Of a DNA stretch of 64,000 bases, positions 42,708-50,671 are shown one piece after another. Made by a program: the position numbers and the translations under genes. The notes under the pieces are model-generated. The model did not search any database and had not been told where the DNA came from. It worked only from the letters and a program-made list of their open reading frames with translations. Source of the DNA: Anaerostipes butyraticus (GTDB lineage Bacteria > Bacillota > Clostridia > Lachnospirales > Lachnospiraceae); the NCBI RefSeq assembly GCF_016586355.1, contig NZ_BLYI01000047.1, forward strand, positions 62,001-126,000, read 5' to 3'. Numbering within the stretch: the stretch's first letter is position 1; each line of letters opens with the position of its first letter.

Positions 42708-44303
42708 ATGGCAAATTCTATCGAACAGGAAATCAGCCGCAGAAGGACTTTTGCGATCATTTCGCATCCGGATGCGGGAAAGACGACCCTGACGGAAAAA
42801 TTTCTGCTGTATGGCGGAGCCATCAACACGGCGGGATCTGTCAAGGGAAAAGCAAATTCGAAGCACGCAGTGTCAGACTGGATGGAAATCGAAAAGGAAA
42901 GAGGAATTTCTGTCACATCATCCGTGCTGCAGTTTGAATATGAAGGAAAATGCATCAATATCCTGGATACGCCGGGACATGAGGACTTTTCCGAGGATAC
43001 GTACCGTACTCTGATGGCGGCAGACTGCGCAGTCATGGTTATTGACGCGTCCAAAGGTGTGGAACCGCAGACTATTAAGCTGTTTAAAGTATGCGTGATG
43101 CGGCATATCCCGATTTTCACTTTTATCAACAAAATGGACCGGGAGGCAAAAGATTCGTTTGACCTGCTGGACGATATTGAAAAAGTGCTGGGAATCGAGA
43201 CCTGCCCGATCAACTGGCCGATCGGATGCGGAAAAGAATTTAAGGGAGTTTATGAGAGAGAAAGCAAAAATATTCTCCGGTTTGAGGCAGTATCCACAGG
43301 AGGCTCCAAGGAAGCGAAAGAAACCATTCTTCCGGCAGATGATCCTCAGGCGAAAGAACTGATCGGGGAAGATTTCTATGATAATTTAATGGAAGAAATC
43401 GAACTCCTGGATGGAGCGGCCGCGGAACTGGATATGGAAAAGGTGCAGAAAGGTGAATTATCTCCGGTATTTTTCGGATCTGCGCTTACGAACTTCGGCG
43501 TGGAGCCGTTTTTGGAACATTTCCTGAAAATGACCAGCCAGCCTCTTCCAAGGATGTCAAAAGGTGAGGAAGTGGATCCGGTAGAAAATGGATTTTCCGC
43601 TTTTGTCTTTAAGATACAGGCAAATATGAACAAAAATCACAGAGACAGGATCGCGTTTATGAGAATCTGTTCCGGAAAATTTGAGGCGAACATGGAAGTG
43701 AAGCATGTACAGACCGGGAAGAAGATGCGGCTGTCCCAGCCGCAGCAGATTATGGCTCAGGAGAGAAAGGTTGTAGAGGAAGCCTACGCGGGAGATATTA
43801 TCGGAGTTTTTGATCCGGGTATCTTTTCCATTGGAGACACGGTCTGCCTTCCGAAAGATGACTTTGAATATGAAGGAATTCCAACGTTTGCGCCGGAACA
43901 TTTTGCCAGAGTCATCCATCTTGATTCCATGAAGAGAAAACAGTTTGTCAAAGGTATAGAGCAGATCGCTCAGGAAGGAGCTATCCAGATTTTCCAGGAA
44001 CATGAGGCAGGATTTGCGGAAATCATTGTCGGTGTAGTAGGAACCCTGCAGTTTGATGTCTTAAAATACCGGCTGGAAAATGAATATAATTGTGAAATTC
44101 GTCTGGAACCTCTTCCATACCAGGCAATCCGCTGGATCAAAGACAGGAATACAGATATGAGCAAATTAAGAGGTGTGGCGGAAGTGAAGAAAGTAAAAGA
44201 TATGAAAGGCAATCCGCTTCTCCTGTTTAAGAATGAATGGGGAATCCAGTTTGTTCTGGACAGAAACGAAGGTCTGGAACTGGTAGAATTCAGTAAAGAA
44301 TAA
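42708..44303 (+). CDS. prfC: Peptide chain release factor 3
   Basis: RF3 is a translation GTPase that recycles RF1/RF2 after peptide release. The 531 residues carry G1 SHPDAGKTTLTE, G3 DTPGHEDFSEDTYR, G4 NKMDRE, and the RF3-specific C-terminal region (YRLENEYNCEIRLEPLPYQAIRWI). The ribosome site GAGAGGAG precedes the ATG. It is followed by two membrane-protein genes and could be co-transcribed with them. Confidence 0.97.
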   Translation: MANSIEQEISRRRTFAIISHPDAGKTTLTEKFLLYGGAINTAGSVKGKANSKHAVSDWMEIEKERGISVTSSVLQFEYEGKCINILDTPGHEDFSEDTYRTLMAADCAVMVIDASKGVEPQTIKLFKVCVMRHIPIFTFINKMDREAKDSFDLLDDIEKVLGIETCPINWPIGCGKEFKGVYERESKNILRFEAVSTGGSKEAKETILPADDPQAKELIGEDFYDNLMEEIELLDGAAAELDMEKVQKGELSPVFFGSALTNFGVEPFLEHFLKMTSQPLPRMSKGEEVDPVENGFSAFVFKIQANMNKNHRDRIAFMRICSGKFEANMEVKHVQTGKKMRLSQPQQIMAQERKVVEEAYAGDIIGVFDPGIFSIGDTVCLPKDDFEYEGIPTFAPEHFARVIHLDSMKRKQFVKGIEQIAQEGAIQIFQEHEAGFAEIIVGVVGTLQFDVLKYRLENEYNCEIRLEPLPYQAIRWIKDRNTDMSKLRGVAEVKKVKDMKGNPLLLFKNEWGIQFVLDRNEGLELVEFSKE

Positions 44304-44328
44304 TTCTCGGAAAGAGAGGAAAAGAAAA

Positions 44329-44586
44329 ATGACGCGAAAAGAAAAATTTGATCAGGCTGCGCGGGAAGCAAAAGCTGTCAGAGTCGGCCTGATCCTGATC
44401 ATTTTGTTTTGGATCATTTCCGGCTTTGGCGTCAGCCGGCTGGAAATTACGGTATGGCATACGCCCTTGTGGGTCATTACGGGCTGTGTCGGTACATGGG
44501 TTTTTTCTATTGTTCTGGTAACATGGATCGTGAAAAAAGTATTCAAAGATTTTGCGCTGGATGAGGAGGATGGAGATGAATCATAA
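44329..44586 (+). CDS. YhdT-family small membrane protein
   Basis: An 85-residue protein with two membrane helices (GLILIILFWIISGFGV and HTPLWVITGCVGTWVFSIVLVTWIV), and acidic C-terminus. YhdT proteins are regularly encoded directly before panF and presumably assist or form part of the pantothenate transporter, although their job is not established. GAGAGGAAAAG precedes the ATG. It overlaps panF by 11 bases. Confidence 0.88.
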   Translation: MTRKEKFDQAAREAKAVRVGLILIILFWIISGFGVSRLEITVWHTPLWVITGCVGTWVFSIVLVTWIVKKVFKDFALDEEDGDES

Positions 44587-46066
44587 TATTTTTGGCTTGC
44601 TGCCAGTGTTTTTGTTTATGCTTCTGATGCTTGCAGTCAGCATCTACATCAGGAACCAGTCTGCAAAGAAATCTTCCGGAGGCTTTATCCGGGAATACTT
44701 TATTGGTTCCAGAAGTCTGGGAGGATTTGTTCTGGCAATGACGACCGTTGCCACTTACAGTTCTGTCAGCTCTTTCGTAGGAGGACCGGGACAGGCATGG
44801 AGCGTTGGGTTCGGCTGGGTCTATATGTCTGTCGTACAGGTAACGGCTCTGTTTCTGGTGCTGGGAATCCTTGGAAAGAAAATGGCCATGGCAGCCCGAA
44901 AGATCGATGCGGTAACGGTGATCGATGTCATTCGTCACAGATATCAGTCAGATGCGCTGGCCAATATATCAGCTGTTATCATTGTGCTGTTTTTCTCAGC
45001 CACTATGGTAGCGCAGTTTGTAGGAGGCGCGAAGCTGTTTGAGGCGGTGACAGGATATTCTTATATGACCGGACTGGTGCTGTTCGGTCTTGTGGTAGTA
45101 ATCTATACGACTATTGGAGGATTCCGGGGTGTGGCAGTTACGGATGCCCTGTGCGCCATTGCCATGCTGATTGGAATGTTTATTCTTCTATTTGGAATTC
45201 TGAAGGCAGGAGGCGGCTACGAAGCCATTATGACGCAGATCGCGTCCAATAAGCCGGAAATGCTGGAACCGTTATCCGGAGGAGAGATGCCGGTGAGCCT
45301 GTATCTTTCTCAGTGGATGCTGGTAGGAATCTTTACAGTAGGACTGCCGCAGTCTGTTGTACGCTGTGTCAGCTACAAAGATACGAAATCTCTTCACCGT
45401 GCGATTATTATCGGAACGATCGTCATCGGAGCCATGAACATCGGCATGAATTTTATCGGTGTCCTGGCACAGGGCGTGCTGCCGGATGATCTGGCAGCTT
45501 ACGGAGGAAGTGTGGATAATATTATGCCTCTGGCCATCGTGGCGTCTTTAAAACCGCTGATTGCGGGCATTACCATCATCGGACCGGTGGCGGCGTCCAT
45601 ATCCACCGTTTCTTCTCTGCTTCTGACGGCTACATCGTCCATCGTGAAAGATATTTATATTTATCAGAAAGAGAAGAAAAAGGAGCAGGTATCTGAGAAA
45701 AAGACCAGCTTTTTAAGTCAGGTATGGACACTGGTCCTTGGAATTCTGATTTTTATCATTTCCATCAGCCCGCCGGATGTAATCTGGAAGATCAATATGT
45801 TTGCGTTCGGAGGACTGGAGACAGCGTTTTTCTGGGTATTCCTTCTTGGAATGTTCTGGAAGAAAGCGAATAAAAGAGGTGCTGTCTGGGCTATGGCGGC
45901 AGGAACCATTGTCTATTGTGTGACTATGGCTCTTGGCATCACCGCCGGTGGAATCCATCAGATTTTGCTTGGAATCGGTGTATCCCTGATCTGTATGCTG
46001 ATCGGCGGATGGACCGGAAAGACCGCGGACCGGGAAGTTCTGGATGTATATTTCCCGGAAGCATAG
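44576..46066 (+). CDS. panF: Sodium/pantothenate symporter
   Basis: A 496-residue sodium:solute symporter with about 12-13 membrane helices. Family segments include EYFIGSRSLGGFVLAMTT, YSSVSSFVGGPGQAW and the sodium-site region GPVAASISTVSSLLL. The combination YhdT-PanF points to pantothenate uptake for coenzyme A synthesis. The ATG at 44576 has AGGAGG with a 6-base spacer inside yhdT; an ATG at 44570 is too close to it. Confidence 0.9.
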   Translation: MNHNIFGLLPVFLFMLLMLAVSIYIRNQSAKKSSGGFIREYFIGSRSLGGFVLAMTTVATYSSVSSFVGGPGQAWSVGFGWVYMSVVQVTALFLVLGILGKKMAMAARKIDAVTVIDVIRHRYQSDALANISAVIIVLFFSATMVAQFVGGAKLFEAVTGYSYMTGLVLFGLVVVIYTTIGGFRGVAVTDALCAIAMLIGMFILLFGILKAGGGYEAIMTQIASNKPEMLEPLSGGEMPVSLYLSQWMLVGIFTVGLPQSVVRCVSYKDTKSLHRAIIIGTIVIGAMNIGMNFIGVLAQGVLPDDLAAYGGSVDNIMPLAIVASLKPLIAGITIIGPVAASISTVSSLLLTATSSIVKDIYIYQKEKKKEQVSEKKTSFLSQVWTLVLGILIFIISISPPDVIWKINMFAFGGLETAFFWVFLLGMFWKKANKRGAVWAMAAGTIVYCVTMALGITAGGIHQILLGIGVSLICMLIGGWTGKTADREVLDVYFPEA

Positions 46067-46122
46067 AGGCAGAACTATATATAATAGAAGAAACAGGTTT
46101 TGAAAATATGACGAAAAAAATA

Positions 46123-46152
46123 TTGACACAAGGTCCGTTTCTGTGCTATACT
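46123..46152 (+). promoter_or_regulatory. Strong promoter of infC-rpmI-rplT
   Basis: TTGACA (46123-46128), an 18-base spacer and TATACT (46147-46152) preceded by TGC, an extended -10. The leader runs about 220 bases to infC. Confidence 0.8.
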
Positions 46153-46158
46153 GTATAG

Positions 46159-46312
46159 GCTGTTGAAAACAGCGGAAACAACAAAGAAGAGTATCCACTC
46201 TCACCTTAGCACGAAGGATGATGACAGTGACTTGGGTTAATATTTAAGAATATGATGTTTTTTAATCATGCTTGAATTTATGTGGATAGTCTTAAGACTG
46301 TCCACTTTTTTC
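46159..46312 (+). promoter_or_regulatory. L20-type attenuating leader of infC-rpmI-rplT
   Basis: The leader contains CTCACCTTAGCACGAAGGAT and TGACTTGGGTTAAT, which match my recall of the L20 leader family in Firmicutes. A terminator stem, GTGGATAGTCTT/AAGACTGTCCAC (46282-46305), is followed by TTTTTTCTT. An upstream TATCCAC (46192-46198) is perfectly complementary to GTGGATA (46282-46288), so it can form an antiterminator. L20 binding would favour termination; this is known for Bacillus and inferred here. Confidence 0.75.
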
Positions 46313-46377
46313 TTAAATTGAAAGTATGGGAGTATGGATTGCTGATGCAGGAACACATGTATATGGAGGTGTAGATT

Positions 46378-46887
46378 ATTAGCGATTTAATGGTAAACGG
46401 ACAGATTAGAGATAAGGAAGTACGCCTGATAGCGAACAATGGCGAACAGCTTGGAATCATGTCCGCAAGAGAGGCACAGAAACTGGCTGATGAAGCAGGA
46501 CTGGATCTGGTAAAGATTTCACCAAAGGCAAAACCGCCGGTTTGTAAGATCATCGATTACGGAAAGTACAAATATGAACAGACCCGTAAAGAGAAGCTTG
46601 CGAAGAAAAAACAGAAAGTAATTGATATCAAAGAAGTGCGTATGTCACCGAATATTGATACCAATGATCTGAACACAAAAATCAACCATGCCAGAAAATT
46701 CCTGGCAAAGGGAGCAAGAGTAAAAGTAACGCTCCGTTTCCGTGGAAGAGAGCTTGCGCATGTTAATTCCAGCAAGGGAATTCTTGATGATTTTGCCAAA
46801 GCGCTGGAAGATGTAGCAGCAGTCGATAAGAAACCGAAGTTTGAAGGAAGAAGCATGACTATGTTTTTGGCTCCGAAGAACAATTAG
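46378..46887 (+). CDS. infC: Translation initiation factor IF-3
   Basis: IF-3 checks start codon-anticodon pairing on the 30S subunit. The protein is 169 residues from an ATT start at 46378, in frame with ATG 46390. GGAGGTG (46365-46371) is 6 bases before the ATT but 18 bases before the ATG. The AUU start is the known hallmark of infC autoregulation. The N-domain includes VRLIANNGEQLGI, then the linker VKISPKAKPPVCKIIDYGKYKYEQ and the C-domain (KVTLRFRGRELAH). Confidence 0.93.
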   Translation: MSDLMVNGQIRDKEVRLIANNGEQLGIMSAREAQKLADEAGLDLVKISPKAKPPVCKIIDYGKYKYEQTRKEKLAKKKQKVIDIKEVRMSPNIDTNDLNTKINHARKFLAKGARVKVTLRFRGRELAHVNSSKGILDDFAKALEDVAAVDKKPKFEGRSMTMFLAPKNN

Positions 46888-46951
46888 AAAACGGAAGCCG
46901 ATAGAATTCGAGTGATGAGTAGATACAGGAAGAATAAAGGAGGAAATCATC

Positions 46952-47149
46952 ATGCCAAAAATGAAGACTTGCAGAGCAGCTGCAAAAAGATTTAAAAAGA
47001 CAGGAACAGGAAAATTAAAAAGAAATAAGGCATATAAGAGCCATATCTTAACAAAGAAATCTCCTAAGAGAAAGAGAAATTTAAGAAAAGCTGCAATGAC
47101 AGATGCAACAAACGAGAAGAATATGAAGAAGATTTTACCATATCTGTAG
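46952..47149 (+). CDS. rpmI: 50S ribosomal protein L35
   Basis: A 65-residue, very basic ribosomal protein with the family pattern [23 protein letters not shown] and [25 protein letters not shown] precedes the ATG. Middle gene of infC-rpmI-rplT. Confidence 0.97.
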   Translation: MPKMKTCRAAAKRFKKTGTGKLKRNKAYKSHILTKKSPKRKRNLRKAAMTDATNEKNMKKILPYL

Positions 47150-47182
47150 AGTGATTGGATTGTTAAGGAGGAAACATAAGAA

Positions 47183-47539
47183 ATGGCAAGAATTAAAGGC
47201 GGAGTAAACGCAAAGAAAAAACATAACAGAGTATTAAAGCTGGCAAAAGGATACAGAGGAGCCAGATCTAAACAGTATAGAGTAGCAAAACAGTCTGTAA
47301 TGAGAGCATTAACAAGCTCTTACGCAGGAAGAAAACAGAGAAAACGTCAGTTCAGACAGTTATGGATTGCACGTATCAACGCTGCAGCCAGAATGAACGG
47401 ACTTTCTTACAGCAAACTTATGCACGGCTTAAAATTGGCTGATGTTGAAATTAATAGAAAAATGTTATCAGAAATGGCAATCAGTGAGCCAGATGCATTT
47501 GCAGCATTAGTAGAAGTTGCAAAGGGAAAACTGGCTTAG
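47183..47539 (+). CDS. rplT: 50S ribosomal protein L20
   Basis: L20 is an early assembly protein of the large subunit and the probable autorepressor of this operon through the leader. The 118 residues are canonical ([47 protein letters not shown]). AAGGAGG is 9 bases before the ATG. Confidence 0.97.
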   Translation: MARIKGGVNAKKKHNRVLKLAKGYRGARSKQYRVAKQSVMRALTSSYAGRKQRKRQFRQLWIARINAAARMNGLSYSKLMHGLKLADVEINRKMLSEMAISEPDAFAALVEVAKGKLA

Positions 47540-47565
47540 TTAGGGCCGATGACTGAGAGAGATGG

Positions 47566-47602
47566 AATATCCCTGGCAGAAAAGTTGTCCAGGGATATTT
47601 TA
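47566..47602 (+). terminator. Terminator of the infC operon
   Basis: AATATCCCTGG (47566-47576) pairs perfectly with CCAGGGATATT (47589-47599), followed by TTTATAG. Confidence 0.85.
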
Positions 47603-47803
47603 TAGTCAGAAATTTGTGTATTTTACATATTTTTTATATTCTTTATAAAAGTTTATAAAAAGTTTAGAATCGTTCGGATGTGTACTTTTTTTAATAAGTT
47701 ATCTGAAAAAGAGGAAAATATTTTCGGTATCAGTGAAAGAATTCTGAAAATAAAACGAAAAATTGGTCGATTTCATGAAGAAAGTTACGAAAGTACTATT
47801 AAA

Positions 47804-47820
47804 TGTTACAAAAATATTAC
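47804..47820 (+). promoter_or_regulatory. WalR-like direct repeat
   Basis: TGTTAC (47804-47809), 5 bases, then TATTAC (47815-47820). The WalR consensus is TGTWAH-N5-TGTWAH; the first half matches fully and the second has one change. It ends 20 bases upstream of the -35 of a wall hydrolase gene, a class often controlled by WalRK. Confidence 0.45.
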
Positions 47821-47839
47821 AAAAATTTTTAAAAAAAGG

Positions 47840-47867
47840 TTGACATATCTACTGAGCATGTTATAAT
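47840..47867 (+). promoter_or_regulatory. Promoter of the NlpC/P60 gene
   Basis: TTGACA (47840-47845), 16-base spacer, TATAAT (47862-47867) with TG at 47859-47860: both boxes are consensus and the -10 is extended. Confidence 0.85.
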
Positions 47868-47915
47868 ACAAATCGTATTCAAGTTAACAGAATTGTAACA
47901 ACTTAGGAGGAATAT

Positions 47916-49094
47916 ATGATTATCAAAAAAATGAGACTGTCAATGGCAGTTGTAACTTTAGCAGGAACAGTGCTCGCAGCAACACCAGTAGCCGCAGCGG
48001 AAGATAAAGCTTCTACAAAAGATACAGCAGCTCAGTCTGAAAGTAAATATGAAAATAAGGCAGTAGCTGATGTTCGTTCTAACACAACACTGAATATCAG
48101 AAAAGCTGGAAATATGAATTCAGAGATCGTTGGAAAGATGAAAAAAGGCAATATCGCAACTGTCCTTGAAAAAGGAAGCGAATGGTCTAAAGTAAAATCT
48201 GGAAATGCTACAGGATATGTAAAAAATGATTATCTTGTATTTGACAACGAGATTGAAGAATATGCAAAAGACAATGTAAAACAGGTAGCAAAAGTTAATA
48301 CAGAGACTCTTCGTTTAAGAGAAAAAGCTACAACAGATTCTGATATCGTTAGCTTAGTTGGTGAGGGAGATACTTACACAGTTAACAATCAGAATGACGA
48401 ATGGGTAAAAGTCAGTGTAGATGGAGAGACAGGATATCTTTCTAAAGACTACACAGAACTGAACTATTCATTTGGAAACGCAAAGACAATGGCTGAGATC
48501 GAAGCAGAGCAGAAGGCAAAAGAAGAAGCAGCCGCAGCAAAAGCAGCAGCTCAGGCAGCAAAATCTTCTGCATCTACAAGCACAAGCAGCACAGCAGCAA
48601 GCACAAGTACTTCTTCAAGCAGCTCATCCAGAAGAAGTACAACAAGCAGCTCTAGAAGAAGCACAGCAGCAAGCACAAGCAGCTCTTCAAATACAGCAGC
48701 ATCTTCTACAGTAACTGGATCTACAACAGGTGCAAGAATCGCAAGCTATGCAAAACAGTTTGTTGGTAATCCATATCGTTATGGCGGAACAAGCTTAACA
48801 AACGGAGCAGACTGTTCTGGATTTGTAATGTCTGTATACGCTCACTTTGGATATGGTCTGAACCGTACATCCAGCGCACAGGCAAGCAATGGTGTTGCAG
48901 TTTCAACAAGCAGCCTGCAGCCAGGAGACTTATTATTCTACGGAAGCGGAAGCGGAATCAACCACGTTGCTATCTACATTGGTGGAGGACAGGTTGTACA
49001 TGCAAGTAACTCTGCTCCATATCCAAAAGGAGGAATTAAAATCTCCAGCGCCTTCTACAGAACTCCGGTTTGTGCAAGAAGAATCGTTAGATAA
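47916..49094 (+). CDS. Secreted SH3-domain NlpC/P60 peptidoglycan hydrolase
   Basis: A 392-residue exported wall endopeptidase. A signal peptide (residues 1-28, ending VAAAE) is followed by two bacterial SH3 domains (about 45-115 and 120-185; TLNIRKAGNMNSEIVGKMKKG, TLRLREKATTDSDIVSLVGEG). A low-complexity Ala/Ser/Thr linker (about 195-275) leads to a C-terminal NlpC/P60 domain. The catalytic Cys300 is in GADCSGFVMSVY and the histidine is in NHVAIYIGGG. It cleaves peptide stems, usually gamma-D-Glu to diamino acid. AGGAGG precedes the ATG. The promoter is very strong. Confidence 0.94.
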   Translation: MIIKKMRLSMAVVTLAGTVLAATPVAAAEDKASTKDTAAQSESKYENKAVADVRSNTTLNIRKAGNMNSEIVGKMKKGNIATVLEKGSEWSKVKSGNATGYVKNDYLVFDNEIEEYAKDNVKQVAKVNTETLRLREKATTDSDIVSLVGEGDTYTVNNQNDEWVKVSVDGETGYLSKDYTELNYSFGNAKTMAEIEAEQKAKEEAAAAKAAAQAAKSSASTSTSSTAASTSTSSSSSSRRSTTSSSRRSTAASTSSSSNTAASSTVTGSTTGARIASYAKQFVGNPYRYGGTSLTNGADCSGFVMSVYAHFGYGLNRTSSAQASNGVAVSTSSLQPGDLLFYGSGSGINHVAIYIGGGQVVHASNSAPYPKGGIKISSAFYRTPVCARRIVR

Positions 49095-49120
49095 TAAAGC
49101 AGTTAAATATAAGAAAATTC

Positions 49121-49153
49121 ATCGGCAGGGCATTGGCTCTGCCGATTTTTTTT
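49121..49153 (+). terminator. Terminator of the NlpC/P60 gene
   Basis: ATCGGCAG and CTGCCGAT, extended by GGC/GCT around ATTG, followed by eight T residues. Confidence 0.9.
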
Positions 49154-49194
49154 GGCTCTTTGTTAAGTATGGGGGTAAATTTAAAATTGTGATC

Positions 49195-49230
49195 AAGATC
49201 AGATGTGTGAAAAAGCATCTGATCTTTTTT
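49195..49230 (+). terminator. Second terminator-like hairpin downstream of the NlpC/P60 gene
   Basis: AAGATCAGATG (49195-49205) pairs perfectly with CATCTGATCTT (49216-49226) around a 10-base loop, followed by more T. It is 40 bases past the first terminator with no gene between. Confidence 0.75.
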
Positions 49231-49805
49231 AAATCTTTGTCCAGTCTGGGATAAGCAAAGAATAGAACTGTTTTTGAGGTGAAGCATCCGGAAAGTTGGA
49301 AAGCCTGTGCAGGAGAAGGCAATCTGAAAGGCAGAGAGACGCAGAAGAAGCTTCTAAGAAGAAAAAGGCGGGAAACTATAAAAAGTCCAGGATGAAGATA
49401 AAAGGCTGCTAAGAAGTGAATAACAGCCTTCTGGGGCGTTTTTTTCATTTGCTGTTGGATGATCTGCCTGTAAATCGGAGCAGGGAAGTCCAGAGATTAG
49501 AATGGATGATAGATCCTGCGCCACTGGGAAACGAGAGAGCGGGCCCGCTTTCGCCGGAGAATGAAGATCACTCTCCGGAGCAGAAAGCGGCAAGGGAAAA
49601 ATATGATAAAAAATAGAATGATATATTTCTTTTTTATATACATGACGGGACTACCTCACATATGGAATAAAAGGATAATATTTATTCTTATTTTAACAAA
49701 AAGTCAAAAAGTAGTCTATAAGAATATAGCATATTCTGTTAGTTTATTATTTGGAACTCTGTTTCATACTAAAATGATATCAATGGGAAGAAACGGAGTG
49801 AAGGC
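49231..49805. other. Unassigned 575-base gap between terminators and the XRE regulator
   Basis: No open frame here has a convincing ribosome site and family. A 66-codon frame from a GTG at 49416 reads acidic and charged near its end but has no support. The first half is purine-rich on the plus strand (49290-49410) and ends at a terminator-like hairpin (49402-49447). The second half (49615-49800) is very AT-rich and probably holds the promoter of the XRE gene, but no clear -35/-10 pair stands out. Confidence 0.6.
49402..49447 (+). terminator. Third terminator-like hairpin in the gap
   Basis: AAGGCTG (49402-49408) pairs with CAGCCTT (49424-49430); CTGGGGCG and seven T residues follow. No annotated gene lies directly upstream, so it may end a small RNA. 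Confidence 0.5.
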
Positions 49806-50168
49806 ATGGAGATCAATTATAAGGCATTAGGCGAGAGGATTCGGAAAATAAGGAAAATAGAAGGAATGACACAAGAGTACCTGGCGGAGAAACTGGAAAT
49901 TTCAACCCAGCACATGTCTAATATTGAAAATGCGTCAAAAAAGCCGTCTCTTGCCCTGCTTATGGATCTTGCAGAACTTTTGGGAGTAACTTTGGATGAA
50001 CTGCTGGCTGACAGCTATCCCAGAGAAAGGGAAGGGGATATCCTTTACACAGAGACAGAGATGATTCTTGAGCGGTGCAGCGCAAAGGAAAGAAGAATTG
50101 CCATGGAGATGCTGGAAGCTCTGGTAAGCAGCATGATCAGGAACAGAGGAAAAGACGAAGAGGAATAA
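49806..50168 (+). CDS. XRE-family HTH transcriptional regulator
   Basis: A 120-residue DNA-binding protein with a Cro/CI-type helix-turn-helix (LGERIRKIRKIEGMTQEYLAEKLEISTQHMSNIENASKKP in the first 50 residues, given in part: the recognition helix is STQHMSNIE). The C-terminal half is helical and acidic, probably for dimerisation. CGGAGTGAAGG precedes the ATG. No toxin, phage or partner gene is adjacent. Similar stand-alone regulators are common in Lachnospiraceae. Confidence 0.88.
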   Translation: MEINYKALGERIRKIRKIEGMTQEYLAEKLEISTQHMSNIENASKKPSLALLMDLAELLGVTLDELLADSYPREREGDILYTETEMILERCSAKERRIAMEMLEALVSSMIRNRGKDEEE

Positions 50169-50215
50169 AGGGAGTACAGTTCTGCCGGGCAGGATAAATT
50201 ACAGATTGAAGTCAG

Positions 50216-50249
50216 AATCAGATGCATGAAAGCGCGTCTGATTTTTTGT
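50216..50249 (+). terminator. Terminator of the XRE gene
   Basis: AATCAGATGC pairs with GCGTCTGATT (one G-T wobble) around an 8-base loop, followed by TTTTGTTTT. Confidence 0.8.
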
Positions 50250-50302
50250 TTTATAGATTATACTGATATGGCTGTCAAGAATAGAAAAATACTTTTTTAT
50301 AC

Positions 50303-50336
50303 AACAAAAAAACCAGCATATCAAATGCTGGTTTTT
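50303..50336 (-). terminator. Terminator of the tRNA-Leu operon (minus strand)
   Basis: On the minus strand AAAAACCAGCAT pairs with ATGCTGGTTTTT around a 5-base loop and continues into T residues, 5 bases past the end of the second tRNA. Confidence 0.85.
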
Positions 50337-50340
50337 AAAG

Positions 50341-50424
50341 TGCCGATGGCGAGATTCGAACTCGCACGAGCGTACACTCACTGCGACCTGAACACAGCGC
50401 GTCTGCCAATTCCGCCACATCGGC
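50341..50424 (-). tRNA. tRNA-Leu (anticodon CAG)
   Basis: An 84-base class II tRNA. The acceptor GCCGATG pairs with CATCGGC; anticodon stem CTGTG/CGCAG encloses loop TTCAGGT, giving CAG. The long variable arm and the T arm GCGAG-TTCGAAT-CTCGC are clear. CCA is not encoded. It reads CUG leucine codons. Confidence 0.95.
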
Positions 50425-50428
50425 CAAG

Positions 50429-50513
50429 TGCAGTTGAGGGGACTTGAACCCCTACCCAGTTAACCCGGACTAGATCCTTAGTCTAGCGCGTATGCCAATT
50501 CCGCCACAACTGC
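50429..50513 (-). tRNA. tRNA-Leu (anticodon AAG)
   Basis: An 85-base class II tRNA. Acceptor GCAGTTG/CAACTGC, anticodon stem CTAGA/TCTAG with loop CTAAGGA. The loop places A-A-G at positions 34-36, so it reads CUU and, if A34 becomes inosine, CUC and CUA. T arm is GGGG-TTCAAGT-CCCC. CCA is not encoded. A34 outside tRNA-Arg is unusual in bacteria. It is transcribed first, 4 bases ahead of the CAG tRNA. Confidence 0.93.
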
Positions 50514-50524
50514 GCAACACAGAT

Positions 50525-50553
50525 ATCATATCATTGTGTGGGCAATATGTCAA
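50525..50553 (-). promoter_or_regulatory. Promoter of the tRNA-Leu pair (minus strand)
   Basis: Minus strand TTGACA (50553-50548), 17-base spacer, TATGAT (50530-50525) preceded by TGA. It starts transcription just upstream of the AAG tRNA. Confidence 0.8.
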
Positions 50554-50671
50554 TAGTTTTTTTGAAAAACTTTTAAATTTTTTAAAAAATATGTAATTTT
50601 TCTGCCCCGTGGCTTATAATATACCATGTTATGATAAAAAAGTAAAGAGAAAAAAGCAAAGGAGAAGAAAA

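Larger units (their letters stand above)
47603..47915. other. AT-rich intergenic region before the NlpC/P60 gene
   Basis: About 310 bases with no supported gene. A 62-codon open frame at 47678-47866 has no ribosome site and no recognisable product. The region contains a WalR-like direct repeat and one strong promoter, described separately. Confidence 0.7.

Noticed and set aside
47678-47866. 62-codon open frame before the NlpC/P60 gene
   Set aside because: It has no ribosome site, a low-complexity lysine-rich product and overlaps the strong promoter.
49416-49616. 66-codon open frame from a GTG in the gap
   Set aside because: No usable ribosome site, no family resemblance, and it starts inside a terminator-like hairpin.
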